From a virus: DNA of 48,844 bases. Where the stretch lies: positions 1 through 48,844 of the IMG/VR virus record IMGVR_UViG_3300029923_000328; one strand, written 5' to 3'. Made by a program: the position numbers and the translations under genes. Below the pieces are notes generated by a model that was given only the letters and a program-made list of their open reading frames with translations, made no database searches and had not been told where the DNA came from. Shown piece by piece: positions 9,101 to 20,055 of this stretch (position 1 is its first letter; each line of letters begins with the position of its first letter).

Positions 9101-12100
9101 ATACAACGACTTTATTAAAGGCTTCTACAACCTTATCTAAAGTTGGTATGATGGATTCTGCCCAATCTACAGAATTAATGACAGCCGCTTTAAATGGTTT
9201 TAAACTTAGTGCAAGTGATGCTATGGGTGTCGTTGATAAGTTCTCTGCATTGGATTTAAAATATGCTACATCAGCAGAAGAAATTGCAACAGCGTTACAA
9301 TACGTTGCATCTAGTGCTGGATTAGCAGGAGTTGGCATTGACAAAATGAGTGCCTTGATTACCGTAGCTTCTTCTGTTACAAGATTATCAGCAGAAACTA
9401 TTGGTAATGCTTGGAAGAGTGTTACTGCTAGAATGCAAAATATCAAAATTGGCAAGTTTGTTGATGATGATACTAGCGAAGCATTAAATGACGTTGAAAA
9501 AGTTCTTAATAAATTAGGAATTAAACTAAGAGATACTAACGATTCATGGCGCAATATGGAAGATGTACTTGATGATGTTGGCAAAAAATGGAATACATAT
9601 ACAGATATAGAAAAATCTGCATTAGCAACTTCTATAGCTGGTACTCGTCAACGTAACGTTTTTATTGCCACAATGGAAAACTATGATAAGGTATTAGAAG
9701 CAACAAGTGTTTCAGCTACATCAGCAGGAACAGCCCAAGAAAAATATGCCGCAATTTCGGATTCAGTTGATGGTAAACTTAACAACCTTATTGCAACATG
9801 GGATAAGCTAGTTAATAATCTTAACCAAAGTGGTAATTTTAAAGGAATACTTGATTTAGGTACTTCATTAGTTGGTATGTTAGACTATGGAATAAATAAA
9901 TTAAATTTATTATCTGCCGCACTTGTATTAGTTGGTGGTAAATTATTAGGTTTAGGTATCGAAGGTTTAATGACTAAGTTTTCAACTATGTCAACAGCTA
10001 CAGATGGGTATGTCATTACTTTAGGTAAATTAGCACAAGCAACAATGTTAGGCAACGTAGAAACACAAAAGACACAAATTCTATACGATGGTCAAGTATT
10101 AAATTTAGGTAAATTAAATCAAGCGCAGTTAATTTCAGTTATTAGTAGTAATAAAGAATTAGCTGGTTTAAAATTATTAGATGCAGAAAAAATAGAAGCG
10201 GTTCTTGTCACGCAAGGGGTAAGTGCCGTAATAGCAAAAGATACCGCAATAAAGCTTACTGATGTAACTGCCACTGGTGCGGCTACTGTAGCAACTGGTG
10301 GATTTACTGTAGTTATGAAGGGTTTAACTGCGGCAATAGCGGCTAATCCAATTGGTTTTTGGTTAACATTAATTACTACATTATTATCAGTTGCTATTCC
10401 CTTAATTCAACACTTTGCAGGAGCAGAACAAGATTTAGCTAATAAGTCAAAAGAATTATTAGATACATTTGCTACACAAAAAGCAACATTAGATAGTAAC
10501 GCTAAAAGTATTAGTGATGTAAGCACCGAATATGCCAAATTAAGACAAGGTGTAGATGCTTTAAATAATAATGTAAGTTTATCATCTACCGAATATACTA
10601 GATTTTTAGAATTAAATAAACAAATTGCAGGAGTTTCACCAGAACTAGTTAAGGGGTATGATTCACAAGGTAATGCTCTATTAGACTTAAACGGTGGTGT
10701 AAATGCAGTTGTTACATCATTAACAGAAATGATTGCAAAACAAAAGGAATCATATAATCAAAGTATAGTTAAAGATGCCGATAATATATGGAATGGGATT
10801 AAAGGTAAAGTAGACGAATATAATACTTCTTTAACTAATTTAGATGAAATACAAAAGACTATAAATACTAATACTGGTTTATCACAAGACAAAATGCTAA
10901 CTTTATCTGAACAATTAGATAAACTTGGTATATCATATACAAAAGTTTATAAAGAAGCAAAAAATGCTAATGAATATGGTACGTGGAGTTTTGATTTTGG
11001 TGGTATAGATACTAAAGATGTAACAAAAAAAATATCAGATTCAAAAAATGATATAAAAAAATCTTTAGAAACTGAACTAGCTAAAATACAACCAGTGATA
11101 CAAGCAAAAGTTGAACTTGATGATAATTATAAAAAAATGGGAAGTCAATTACAATCAGTTGTTACCAAAGCTGTTTCTGGTTTAAACTTTAGTAAAATTG
11201 GAAGTAACACAACAGAAATTAGTGACTATATCTCAAAGAATATAATCAAACCAATCTCCGACAATTCCCCAAAAATACAAGAAGCTTGGAATAAGGCATT
11301 AAAATTACAAACTGATTTTAGTAAAGGCACAATAGATAAAACTAAATTTACAGCAGAAGTAAATGATTTATTTAAAGAAGCATTTTCTGGTGTGGATACA
11401 AAAACTTTAGATGTATTAAAAAATTCATTAACAAATGCAGGAGTTGAAGGTAACGGATTAATTCAAATGTTCACTAATCTACTTACACCTACAAAAGATG
11501 AAACTGATGCAATTGCCGCACAAGCTGATGCTTTAGATTCTTTGAGCACTACAATTACCACTATAGTTGATAAATATAATTCTCTTGGTGATGTTATAGA
11601 AAATATTAATACACATCATGCCGTATCATCTGATGATATGAAAGCAATTATAAAAAACTATAGCGATTTAACTCCTGCTCTATTAGAGTATTCAGCAGGA
11701 ATTAGAAGCGCCGCTAATATAGAAGATTTATTAAAAGCTAAACAAAAAGAACAAGCTGATGCATATAAGAAAAATATACAAGACCAAATAAGCAATAGCA
11801 CTGATTTTTACACTCAAAAAATGGCAAAAGAAAATACATTGGCAACTCAATTAGAAGCTAACTATCAAATAGATTATGCAAAATATACAACATTCCAACA
11901 ACTTAAAAATGCTGTTGATGTAGCTGTACTTAATAAGCAAATAGGATTAGTAACTCTTTCTGGAAAAATTTTAGCTGATGAATATTTAGCTGATGCAACT
12001 AATTATGGTAGTTTCGAGAATGGTAAAACTAAAATTTCTGATGCAGTTAGGTTAAATATTGAAGGTCTTAATGAAGACAAAATTAGAGCATTAGCTAAAC

Positions 12101-14700
12101 AATACGGAATTGATGTTGGAAAATATGGCGATGGAGAAGCGGCAAAAGCAAAAATTACCGCAGAAGTCACTGGAAAAATAGTCCAAATGTATGCCGCAAC
12201 TAACGATGGGTTTAAGAGTACATTACAAACTCAATTAGAATTGGCTAAAGCAAGCGTAGCTTCTATGGAAGGTAACGGACAAGACGGTGGTAGGGCATAC
12301 ATAAATGCACAAAATAGTATTGTAGCTTTACAAAAAGCTTTAAATGGTGGTACAACAACAGATACAAGTGGAATACAAAAAACAATTGACGGTATTCTAG
12401 GAAGTATTAATACTAGCATACCAAAAACTACAAAAGAATTAGATGCAGTTGATGCCGCTACTAAGAAAGCCGCTAGTACCGCAAAGTCAGAAGCAAGTGC
12501 CGCCGAGACAGCCGCTAATAAAGCCGCCGCCGCATTAAAAGCAAAGTATGAGTTAGAACGTAAGGTAATAGAAACAGCAAAAGATACTGGAAAATATGAT
12601 GTTAATAAGATAGGATATTATACCGCATTAAATAGCCTACAAGCTAAATGGGCTAAATCTGCTTTAGACACAGAAGACAAATTAACATTACAAAAAGATA
12701 CTTATGGTGCGCTTAAAGACTATCAAGACGATATTTTAAAATCTTCTTATGATGAACTTGCAAGAAGAGAAGACCTTAACATAATAGGAAAAGATTCAGA
12801 AGCTTCACTTCAAAATCTGTTAGAAATTCAAAAGAACTTAAATTCAAGTGGAATGACACTAGCAAATACAGCAGAAAAACAACTTGAACTACAAAAGAAA
12901 ATCCTTGCAGTTAAAAAAGCTATTGCTGATTCTGAACAAGATACTCTTGACCATGATGTATCAATGGGAACAGTTCAAGAAAATAGTATTCAGTACGTAC
13001 AAAGATTACAAGCTATATATGCAAAATTAAATTCAAGTAATATAGCAGACAAAAAAGATTTATGGGATTTACAAGAAAAAATTTATGATGCTGAAAAAGC
13101 TTATGCTAAAGAACAATTAGATAATGCTTCAAAAGCTATCGATAAGAAAATAGCGGCATACCAAAAACAACAAGATGCGATTGAGAAAACATATCAGAAA
13201 CAAATAGATGCAGATGAAGCAGAAATCAAATCATTAGACAAAAAAGAAACTGTTCTTGAAGATTTATATCAACCACAACTTGATGCTATTGATGCCCAAA
13301 CTAAGGCTTTAGAAAAACAAGAGAAACTAATGGAAAATATGTATCAACCACAAATTGATGCATTACAAAAAGTACTAGATGAAAAAGAAGCTGAAAATAA
13401 TTTAACTGATAAATCTATTGCGCTTGAGAAAGCAAAACAAGATTTAGCTAAAGCTGAAAGTCAAAAAGTAAACCGTATATATAAACAGGGTGAAGGGTTT
13501 GTATTTGAAGCAGATAAAACTGCGGTTTCTGATGCTAAGAAGACTTTAGATGATTTAAATTATCAAGCAGAAATCGATGCAATAACTGCTCAAAAAGATA
13601 AATTACAATCTTCACTAGATTCAGAGAAAAAAGCGTTAGAAGACCAAATTACGACACTGAATGATTATAAGACTACATTACAAGATAATTGGGATGCTGA
13701 AAAGAAAGTCTTAGATGACCAAATTAAAACATTGAATACTCATAAAGATAACTTACAAGATATTGTTGATGCTGAAAAGAAATCTATACAAGACCAAATA
13801 GATTCTTTAAATGATTATAAAGATGAGTGGGATGAACTCGTAGATTATTACGATGAAAATAGTGATGAGTTTATTAAGAAAATGACTAATAATAATGTTA
13901 ATGAGACAGGGTTATTAAAATCAAGATTAGCAAGTTATATTAGTCAAAATACTGACTTCTTAGATTTATTTACAACAAGTAATGATAATGAAAATTCTTT
14001 ATTAACAGATAGAGAAGATTCTTACACAGAAAGTAATCAAGCATCATTAGTATTATATAATCAAAAGACAGCAGATTATTTAGCTAGTCAGACAAAATTC
14101 TTAGCACAGTTATCTGATGGTAATTCTAAAGAGAATGCTTTATTAACTACAAGACTTGCTAATTTAGATTCATTTAGGGCTAAATATGCAGTTTCACAAA
14201 ATCAAATTGTTGCAACAAATAGTACAATAATTAATTCTAATGATAAGTTAGCAAGCAGTTATAGTAATGCGGCATCTGCGGCATCAAACTATATCGATTC
14301 ACTAGCAAGCGTAGCCGCCGCTAAATCAAAGAGTAGTAGTAGCGCTCCTAATAGTAACTACGTTGCTCACGGGGCTTATGCTGATGGTGGTGTTGATACT
14401 AAGGGTGGATTAAATATGCTACATGGTACTCCAACAAGTCCAGAAACAATATTTAATGCAACTGATAGTAAGAAACTATACGATGTTGTACATAACAATA
14501 GTAATCTAGCAGAATACTTCACAAGCAAGATGGAAACACATAACTCTAAAATTACATCAAGCAATGATAAGAACGTTAATATTACAATTGGGGATGTCAA
14601 CTTACACGAAGTTGAAAATCCAGATACAGCGGCTAAAGCTATCGTTGAGAAACTTCCAGCTAGTGTATTGCAAGCATTGTTTAGTAGAAGCGGTTCTTAA
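6116..14700 (+). CDS. Tape measure protein, split by a group I intron: join(6116..7920, 9078..14700)
   Basis: After splicing the gene reads 7428 nt, 2475 residues. Exon 1 ends ...EW plus CT; exon 2 starts with G, giving EW-L-RQGKTVEDT, the usual tape-measure family continuation. The protein fixes tail length and helps DNA cross the envelope. Visible: N-terminal coiled coil (residues 20-560); the conserved block around the junction through SVTARMQNIK; a hydrophobic segment (GFWLTLITTLLSVAIPLIQHF) typical of membrane-inserting tape measures; long helical middle; alanine-rich coiled coil near 12420-12560; tandem coiled-coil repeats coded at 13150-13850; glycine/serine-rich C-terminus. Start ATG follows GAGAGGGGG. 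Without splicing, translation stops at TAA 7949-7951, leaving a 611-residue truncated protein. Confidence 0.93.
8146..8163. repeat. 18-bp palindrome, copy 1 (inside the intron)
   Basis: TTCATATTACAATATGAA lies between the R-like and S-like core elements of the group I intron, where it can form a hairpin in the P8 region. It differs by one base from the copy at 30331-30348. Confidence 0.6.
8247..9053 (+). CDS. Intron-encoded homing endonuclease, EDxHD (Vsr-like) type
   Basis: 268 residues inside the intron, downstream of the splicing core, starting at GTG 8247 after AGAAAGAAGG. The N-terminal half has zinc-binding pairs (CKYC, CCDKCKTKKC) and repeated ...KKYG/KRYG motifs that bind DNA in phage endonucleases. 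The C-terminal half has the PD-(D/E)xK/Vsr-like nuclease signature: YNIGNYFLDIYF, then FEYDGSGHN (E, D and H of the EDxHD family) and a final FRIIS strand. Such enzymes cut the intronless allele and so spread the intron; the expected target is the tape measure gene around the joined exons 7920/9078. Confidence 0.85.
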   Translation: MDTDNQEIKVRINNFNLEHFKGLGYDVKINDNIIIKTCELPNGSGIKVDVKCKYCKKIFKKPYRKYLETKDDICCDKCKTKKCEKTNIKRYGNKCSLRNKDILDKAKQTNIKKLGVEYPFQNKEILKKCIKTSSKKYGINYRKHSTSKQQLYIYNLYGGILNYNIGNYFLDIYFKDSNIYFEYDGSGHNLGVRLGTFTIDEFNKNELNREKFLYDLGIKEFRIISGTDKLPSDAELISIKNKAFEILINQDFYKYTYNIDTKMESFEK

Positions 14701-14792
14701 TATACGTTAACATTTAGGAATATAGTTGAAAGAGAGTGATTGTCATGTGACATTTTTTAATAAATAATCAAAATTTATAGAGGGAGAAAATA

Positions 14793-16763
14793 ATGGATAT
14801 TAATGATAAAATGGTAAGTGTATTGTCGGAAACAATTGTTGATTCAGTTAATAAAGCGGTAGAAAATATCGATTATGATAAAAGTTTTAAAGCAATTGTT
14901 ACGGCAGTACTAGGAAATAATCAATATAAAGTTGCATTTAATGGAGCAGAATATAATATTCCTGCTGGAATTAAAAATACAACATTTAAAATAAATGATT
15001 CAGTATGGGTTATGATACCACAAAATAGATGGGCTGATATGTATATATCTTCTAGTGTAATACCTAGCGCTACTGTGTTGCCAACACCTAATACTTGGAT
15101 TGCTACAGCTACTACAATGGGAGATAGCAATTGGGGATACTATTTAACTATACCCAATTTTGTATTTACAGAGGGTTGTCAAGTAACATTTAAAGCCCCT
15201 ATTGCTCCAATAGAAGGAATTTGGATATATGTAAGTATACCAAATGTTACTACATTTGGTATCCGTAAATTAAATGGGGAGTACCCAACAAGTGATAGTT
15301 GGGTAGCTAATGCAATGGTTACAGTGACTTTATCATCATCAGTAGTTTTAGATTATGGTAGTGGCTCTGCCCGTGGTGGTACAGCTTTTTTTAAAGGTGG
15401 CGCAGGAAGTATAAAAGATATGTATGACTTCCCATTAAGTATACAGACAGCCACACCTACGCCTGTGAATACTAATCATATATGGATAGCAAATGACACT
15501 AAGAGGATTTTAGTTATTGATGAAGCCGTCAGAGCAGGATATGATAATTATTATTGCGCTAAAACTAGTAACACAAATAATAAATACTTAAATCTTGTAA
15601 CTACAAAAAAAACTACAGACGGTACAAAAATAACTATGTTCGATAACTATATTAATAGAGATGCTACCCCTTGGACTACTGCAAATAATGTAGCTTTTAC
15701 AAATGGAAGTACCATAACTTCTTTATCTCAATTTCCTTTAATATATAGTAAAGTTAATGGTGCTGTTGATATGGAAACAGCTTATAGATGGGATGGTTCT
15801 GCTTGGCAATATTTAAGTCAAAAAGGTAAATATGTATTTTCTGGATTTACTGGTGCATCACCATATAATCATATGTATAATAGAAGTGGAAACGTTTTAA
15901 TTCAACATTCAGATATTATAGTGCCATATAGTTATCCTATCTATTCAAAATTTTCACCAGATGGAGTATATTTATTTGTTTCGATATACAGTTCCCCATA
16001 TTTATATGCATTTAAAAGAATTGGAGATACTTTTACACAAATTACCTTTAATTTACATTTACAAAATTATATATTTGATATACAGTTTAGCCATGATGGT
16101 AATTACGTAGCACTTTGTACCTATTCTTTAGCTACATGTGATATTTATAAAAAACAACCAGACGGTTCTTGGGTATTTTTAACTTCACTTTCTGGTCAAT
16201 ATACATATTGTTGTGCGTGGTCACAAGACGATAGTTATCTTTCATTTAGTGGAAGATACAATTATATATATCTGTATAAAAAATCTGGTGATACATTTAC
16301 ATATTTAACAATTAATGTTATTGGGACGGCATCATCTTCATATTATAAATACAAAATGGAATATGATAGTACTGGAAATTTTATTGTATGTACATCTAAC
16401 ACCACACCATATATAAATTTATTGTATAAAACTTCTGAAACTACTTTTAATGTAATGGCAACAACTAACTATGGAGTACCATCCCAATATACAAATGTTA
16501 AGTTCCTACCAAATAACTATATAGTATTAGGGGCTGGTGGTTATTTATATATATATTCATATACATATAATACTTTCACATATATTAATACAATTGTAGT
16601 TGGTACTAATGTTAGTTCTTTAGATGTGAATAATACTGGGACTTATTTAATAGTTGGTGGTACTAATTATATGTATATGTATTCTATAAGTGGGGCAACA
16701 CTTACATTAGTTAATACTATAGCTATATCTGGTACTGGGTATGGATGTACCTTATTAAATTAA
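14793..16763 (+). CDS. Baseplate/tail-tip protein: OB-like N-terminus and C-terminal beta-propeller
   Basis: 656 residues. Residues 30-95 (SFKAIVTAVLG...YKVAFNGAEY...VWVMIPQNRWADMYI) look like the small beta-barrel found in phage baseplate hub proteins. The middle (100-370) is beta-rich and contains a fibre-like YRWDGSAWQYLS motif. From residue 380, at least six imperfect repeats of about 40-45 residues start with FSPDG, FSHDG, WSQDD, YDSTG, FLPNN and VNNTG, each followed by three beta strands: a WD40-like propeller. Start ATG follows a GAGGGAGA ribosome binding site. It comes directly after the tape measure gene. Function inferred from position and fold only; the propeller could bind surface sugars or protein. 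Confidence 0.6.
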   Translation: MDINDKMVSVLSETIVDSVNKAVENIDYDKSFKAIVTAVLGNNQYKVAFNGAEYNIPAGIKNTTFKINDSVWVMIPQNRWADMYISSSVIPSATVLPTPNTWIATATTMGDSNWGYYLTIPNFVFTEGCQVTFKAPIAPIEGIWIYVSIPNVTTFGIRKLNGEYPTSDSWVANAMVTVTLSSSVVLDYGSGSARGGTAFFKGGAGSIKDMYDFPLSIQTATPTPVNTNHIWIANDTKRILVIDEAVRAGYDNYYCAKTSNTNNKYLNLVTTKKTTDGTKITMFDNYINRDATPWTTANNVAFTNGSTITSLSQFPLIYSKVNGAVDMETAYRWDGSAWQYLSQKGKYVFSGFTGASPYNHMYNRSGNVLIQHSDIIVPYSYPIYSKFSPDGVYLFVSIYSSPYLYAFKRIGDTFTQITFNLHLQNYIFDIQFSHDGNYVALCTYSLATCDIYKKQPDGSWVFLTSLSGQYTYCCAWSQDDSYLSFSGRYNYIYLYKKSGDTFTYLTINVIGTASSSYYKYKMEYDSTGNFIVCTSNTTPYINLLYKTSETTFNVMATTNYGVPSQYTNVKFLPNNYIVLGAGGYLYIYSYTYNTFTYINTIVVGTNVSSLDVNNTGTYLIVGGTNYMYMYSISGATLTLVNTIAISGTGYGCTLLN

Positions 16764-16778
16764 TGAAAGGAGATATTA

Positions 16779-17084
16779 ATGTTTTATTATACATACGATA
16801 TTAATGGTTACGTATTATCTAAATCAAATATACAACCAATTGATACTAAATATGGAATACATGCAATAGATTTTGATTTAGATAACTATGATATAATTAT
16901 TGGTTCAATAGACGAAAACTATAATATTACATTTTATACTCAAAATCCAAAACCAACAGCAATACTAATACAAAACTTAACAATTTTAAAATCTAATTTA
17001 TTAGATAGCGATAATATTATGCTAGATTTAGATTATAGATTAACATTACAAGAAAATGGATTGAAAGAAAGTGATATTACATGA
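16779..17084 (+). CDS. Small tail-module protein, unknown
   Basis: 101 residues after a strong AAAGGAGA ribosome binding site. The sequence is acidic and beta-rich at the start, with a helical C-terminus (ILIQNLTILKSNLLDS). It overlaps the start of the XkdX-like gene (ATGA), so the two are translationally coupled. This is the place where many Gram-positive phages keep a small protein before XkdX. No catalytic motif seen. Confidence 0.6.
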   Translation: MFYYTYDINGYVLSKSNIQPIDTKYGIHAIDFDLDNYDIIIGSIDENYNITFYTQNPKPTAILIQNLTILKSNLLDSDNIMLDLDYRLTLQENGLKESDIT

Positions 17085-17227
17085 CATATAAATTGATTAA
17101 AAAGGTTATCGAAAATGGAGTTTACGATAAAGTTGATATCCAAAATAAGTTAGATGTTTTTATGACATTTAATCGTATCACGCAAGAAGAATATACTGAA
17201 TTACAAAATTTAATAAACACGAAATAA
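17081..17227 (+). CDS. XkdX-like microprotein
   Basis: 48 residues from ATG 17081, overlapping the previous stop (ATGA). The pattern KLIKKVIENGVY...VDIQNKLDVFMTFNRITQEEY matches the short XkdX family, which sits beside tail-fibre and baseplate genes in Bacillus and Clostridium phages and PBSX-like elements. Role unknown, presumed structural. It is too short for routine ORF cut-offs, but family pattern and coupling make it convincing. Confidence 0.85.
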   Translation: MTYKLIKKVIENGVYDKVDIQNKLDVFMTFNRITQEEYTELQNLINTK

Positions 17228-17260
17228 GAGTTTCATTTAATTTAGAAAGGGGGTTTAATT

Positions 17261-18424
17261 ATGGCATCACCATTATTATACCAAATAGTTCCATTTGATG
17301 CTAAATCAGCATTTGACTTTGTATTTTCATATAGTGCTAGTCAGATTTTTAAGAATAGATTAATCGTAAAAAACAATGTTACAAACGTAACTGTATATGA
17401 TGTGACTACTGAAAGTAGACAATTACTATGTGAATTACCAGCAAATACATTAGTAAATGGGACTGCTTATAATGCACAATTATCCGTATTTGATTCAAGT
17501 AACAATGAAAGTACATTAAGTAATATTATATCATTTACTTGCTACGCTATGCCAGTTCTAATATTTAGTAATTTAGTTGCTAATCAAGTATTGGATAATT
17601 CTTATTATACCTTTACATTAAGTTATACACAAGCACAAGATAGAATACTAAATAATTATAAGATGACTTTATATAACAGTAACAGTTCTGAAATATTCAA
17701 CACTGGTACTATTTATAACACGACTTCTTTATCACAAATAATTAAAAATTTTGATAATAATACAAATTATTTTGTTAAGGGTGACGGAGAAACAGTAGAT
17801 GGTATGACATTTACTACTGGATTAGTTAGGTTTAATGTCCAATATATTACACCAGTAGTATTCTCAATGATAGAACCAGAAAATATGCCATTACTAGGAG
17901 AAGTTAAGATTACTTCAAATTTGTTATCAATTGATGGTTGGTCTAATCCAGACCCACCTACATATATTGGTAATAACCTTGTGGATTTATCCACTCCTAA
18001 TACTTGGGTTATATTTGATAAAGGGTTTGACTTAACTAATAATTTTTTATTACAAATTAATCTTAGAAGTTTAACTCCTAATCAAATGTTTGCTGAATTT
18101 TCTAATAGTTTATGTTCTTTCCAATTATATTATATGGAATCTACATTTTCTGATTCAGATGGTTTGGTTGGATATATTAATTTAAAAACAAAAGGGAACG
18201 CATTAACATATACTATAAATAGTCAATATATTAAACCAATGAGTATATATGGGTATATTTACAATATTTGGATAAGAAAAGTAAATAATATATATGATTT
18301 AAAAGTAGCAAGTTTATCTATTACAATAGATGATATTAATGCTATGCATTCTACAATTAATGATATTATAGAAAAGGATGTTCATATTGCTACATTTGAT
18401 AGTGATATGCAAAATATTATATAA
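17261..18424 (+). CDS. Tail/baseplate protein with Fn3-like domains
   Basis: 387 residues after an AAAGGGGG ribosome binding site. The first 190 residues form two beta-sandwich-like repeats of about 95 residues (LLYQIVPFDAKSAFDFVFSY...FTCYAMPVLIF, then VLDNSYYTFTLSYTQ...VRFNVQYITPVVF), like the fibronectin-type or immunoglobulin-like modules of phage tails. The C-terminal half is a larger beta domain that could be lectin-like. It lies directly before the two receptor-binding proteins, so an adaptor role is plausible; this is inference. Confidence 0.5.
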   Translation: MASPLLYQIVPFDAKSAFDFVFSYSASQIFKNRLIVKNNVTNVTVYDVTTESRQLLCELPANTLVNGTAYNAQLSVFDSSNNESTLSNIISFTCYAMPVLIFSNLVANQVLDNSYYTFTLSYTQAQDRILNNYKMTLYNSNSSEIFNTGTIYNTTSLSQIIKNFDNNTNYFVKGDGETVDGMTFTTGLVRFNVQYITPVVFSMIEPENMPLLGEVKITSNLLSIDGWSNPDPPTYIGNNLVDLSTPNTWVIFDKGFDLTNNFLLQINLRSLTPNQMFAEFSNSLCSFQLYYMESTFSDSDGLVGYINLKTKGNALTYTINSQYIKPMSIYGYIYNIWIRKVNNIYDLKVASLSITIDDINAMHSTINDIIEKDVHIATFDSDMQNII

Positions 18425-18435
18425 AGGAGAAATAT

Positions 18436-20022
18436 ATGTCAAGTACAAATAAGACATCTGGCTTAGACTTAACACAATATATTGGTGTTGACATTTTTAA
18501 TCCTTTAGAAGATTACAATGTTGATATGGGTAAATTGGATACTAAAATAACAGCCCTATCAAATACAGTACCTATGAAAACTATAGCAGACATAACATAT
18601 TATGTTTCTACAACAGGATTATACACAAATGATGGATTAACAAGTGGCACATCATTTCCCACAATTAAGTATGCTATTGATAAAATACCACAAGTTGTTA
18701 ATCATGTTATTACAATTAATGTAGCGGCAGGAACTTACCCAGAAGATATAGTAATAAGCGGATTTTCTGGTAAAGGGTCTATATACCTTATCGGGTCATC
18801 CACACTAGAAACTGCCTCAAATTACAATGTATTAAGTTGTGAAATTGATAATTGTAGTTGTGTTGTTGAGGTTAAGGGGCTTAATTTTACAAGTATTCTA
18901 AAACCAAGTTTTTGTGGAAACTATTGTATGAATGTTAGACTATTCTATACTAAAGCTATTTCTATATCTGATACTGGCGTACTTATTGTTGGTTCAAAAT
19001 CAGTCATTGCTTTTTGTATTATATCAAATAAGAAACAAGCGATAGGCGCTGATAGTAACTCGGAAGTATATACAACAGAGGTATCTGGTATAAATAATAT
19101 AGTTTCCTATTCATCACTCGCAAACTGTAAGATAACCGCTATGAGTATAATGGGACAGTTATCTGGACGTATTAACATGCAATATGGTGGAGAAATTATT
19201 GGTTCTGATGGTAAGTCTACAAGTGGTTATAGCCCTAACCTGTTAATTAATGGGGATTTTAAAGTCTGGCAACGTGGAACAACATTCAATTTAGCAACTG
19301 GGGGATATACAGCAGACAGGTGGAAGATATATACTGACAGTTCAATGACAAATGTTGCCTATTCTGCAAAACTGTATTGTTTAAACAGACTTGGTGGAAA
19401 CGGAACATTTAGTGCTATATGTCAGTTCATAGAAGATTTAAGTATTATTGGTAAAACTGTTACTATGTCTGCAATGATTGACGGAGTTGTTTATTCAGTT
19501 ACAACTGTCTTAGGCTCACAACAAAGCTTCATTGTTAAGTCTGGAATTTTGGAATTTGATATTGGAACAGCGATTTATAGTAATGTAAATCCTGCCGTAA
19601 ATATAGCGTTTCTTGATAAACTTGACCACCAAGTATCATGGGTGAAGCTTGAAGTAGGTTCTGTCCCTACACCATATGTTCCCCGTCCAATAGCAGAGGA
19701 ACTTGCAATGTGTCAGAGATATTTTATTTCATGCAAGAAGGGCTGGGAATCAACTAATGTCTACCAAATAAGTTTGAATGACATATATGCTAATTTTAAT
19801 ATCCCAGAAATGCGTGTTGTTCCGACTGTTAATGTTGATGGTTCTAAGATTTATGTTAGCGGTCAGAATACTAATGGAATAACAGGGTTTACTATAGATT
19901 CACATGGAGCAAGCATGGCTCTTATTTCTTTGCATGTAGTAAGCACTAATAATTCTGTTAACGTGTATGGTTTACAAATAGCTGTAGATGGTGCTATAAC
20001 TCTTGATTCAGAAATATACTAA
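18436..20022 (+). CDS. Receptor-binding/tail-spike protein A (beta-helix, paralogue of the next gene)
   Basis: 528 residues. Residues 1-35 are a conserved attachment tag (SSTNKTSGLDLTQYIGVDIFN). Residues 60-250 have the ITYYVSTTG...DGLTSGTSFPTIKYAIDKIP start of right-handed beta-helix (pectate-lyase-like) spikes. Residues 265-285 are a linker (GSDGKSTSGYSPNLLINGDF) into a beta-sandwich domain with WQRGTTF and YTADRW, common in phage fibre tips. A conserved GSVPTPYVPRPIAEELAMCQRYF segment precedes a variable C-terminal domain. The start follows AAAGGAGA. Likely recognises surface polysaccharide or teichoic acid. Confidence 0.8.
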   Translation: MSSTNKTSGLDLTQYIGVDIFNPLEDYNVDMGKLDTKITALSNTVPMKTIADITYYVSTTGLYTNDGLTSGTSFPTIKYAIDKIPQVVNHVITINVAAGTYPEDIVISGFSGKGSIYLIGSSTLETASNYNVLSCEIDNCSCVVEVKGLNFTSILKPSFCGNYCMNVRLFYTKAISISDTGVLIVGSKSVIAFCIISNKKQAIGADSNSEVYTTEVSGINNIVSYSSLANCKITAMSIMGQLSGRINMQYGGEIIGSDGKSTSGYSPNLLINGDFKVWQRGTTFNLATGGYTADRWKIYTDSSMTNVAYSAKLYCLNRLGGNGTFSAICQFIEDLSIIGKTVTMSAMIDGVVYSVTTVLGSQQSFIVKSGILEFDIGTAIYSNVNPAVNIAFLDKLDHQVSWVKLEVGSVPTPYVPRPIAEELAMCQRYFISCKKGWESTNVYQISLNDIYANFNIPEMRVVPTVNVDGSKIYVSGQNTNGITGFTIDSHGASMALISLHVVSTNNSVNVYGLQIAVDGAITLDSEIY

Positions 20023-20055
20023 AATAAAACAACTTAAAAAGAAAGGGGTGAATAT

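Noticed and set aside
9072-9584. Long antisense frame opposite the tape measure gene
   Set aside because: Low-complexity Ser/Thr/Leu translation without a ribosome binding site, shadowing a conserved coding region.
14735-14760. Short hairpin TGTCATGTGACA with T run after the tape measure gene, as a terminator
   Set aside because: The stem is only 5 bp with a 2-base loop; too weak to list as a terminator. The 92-base gap is otherwise featureless.
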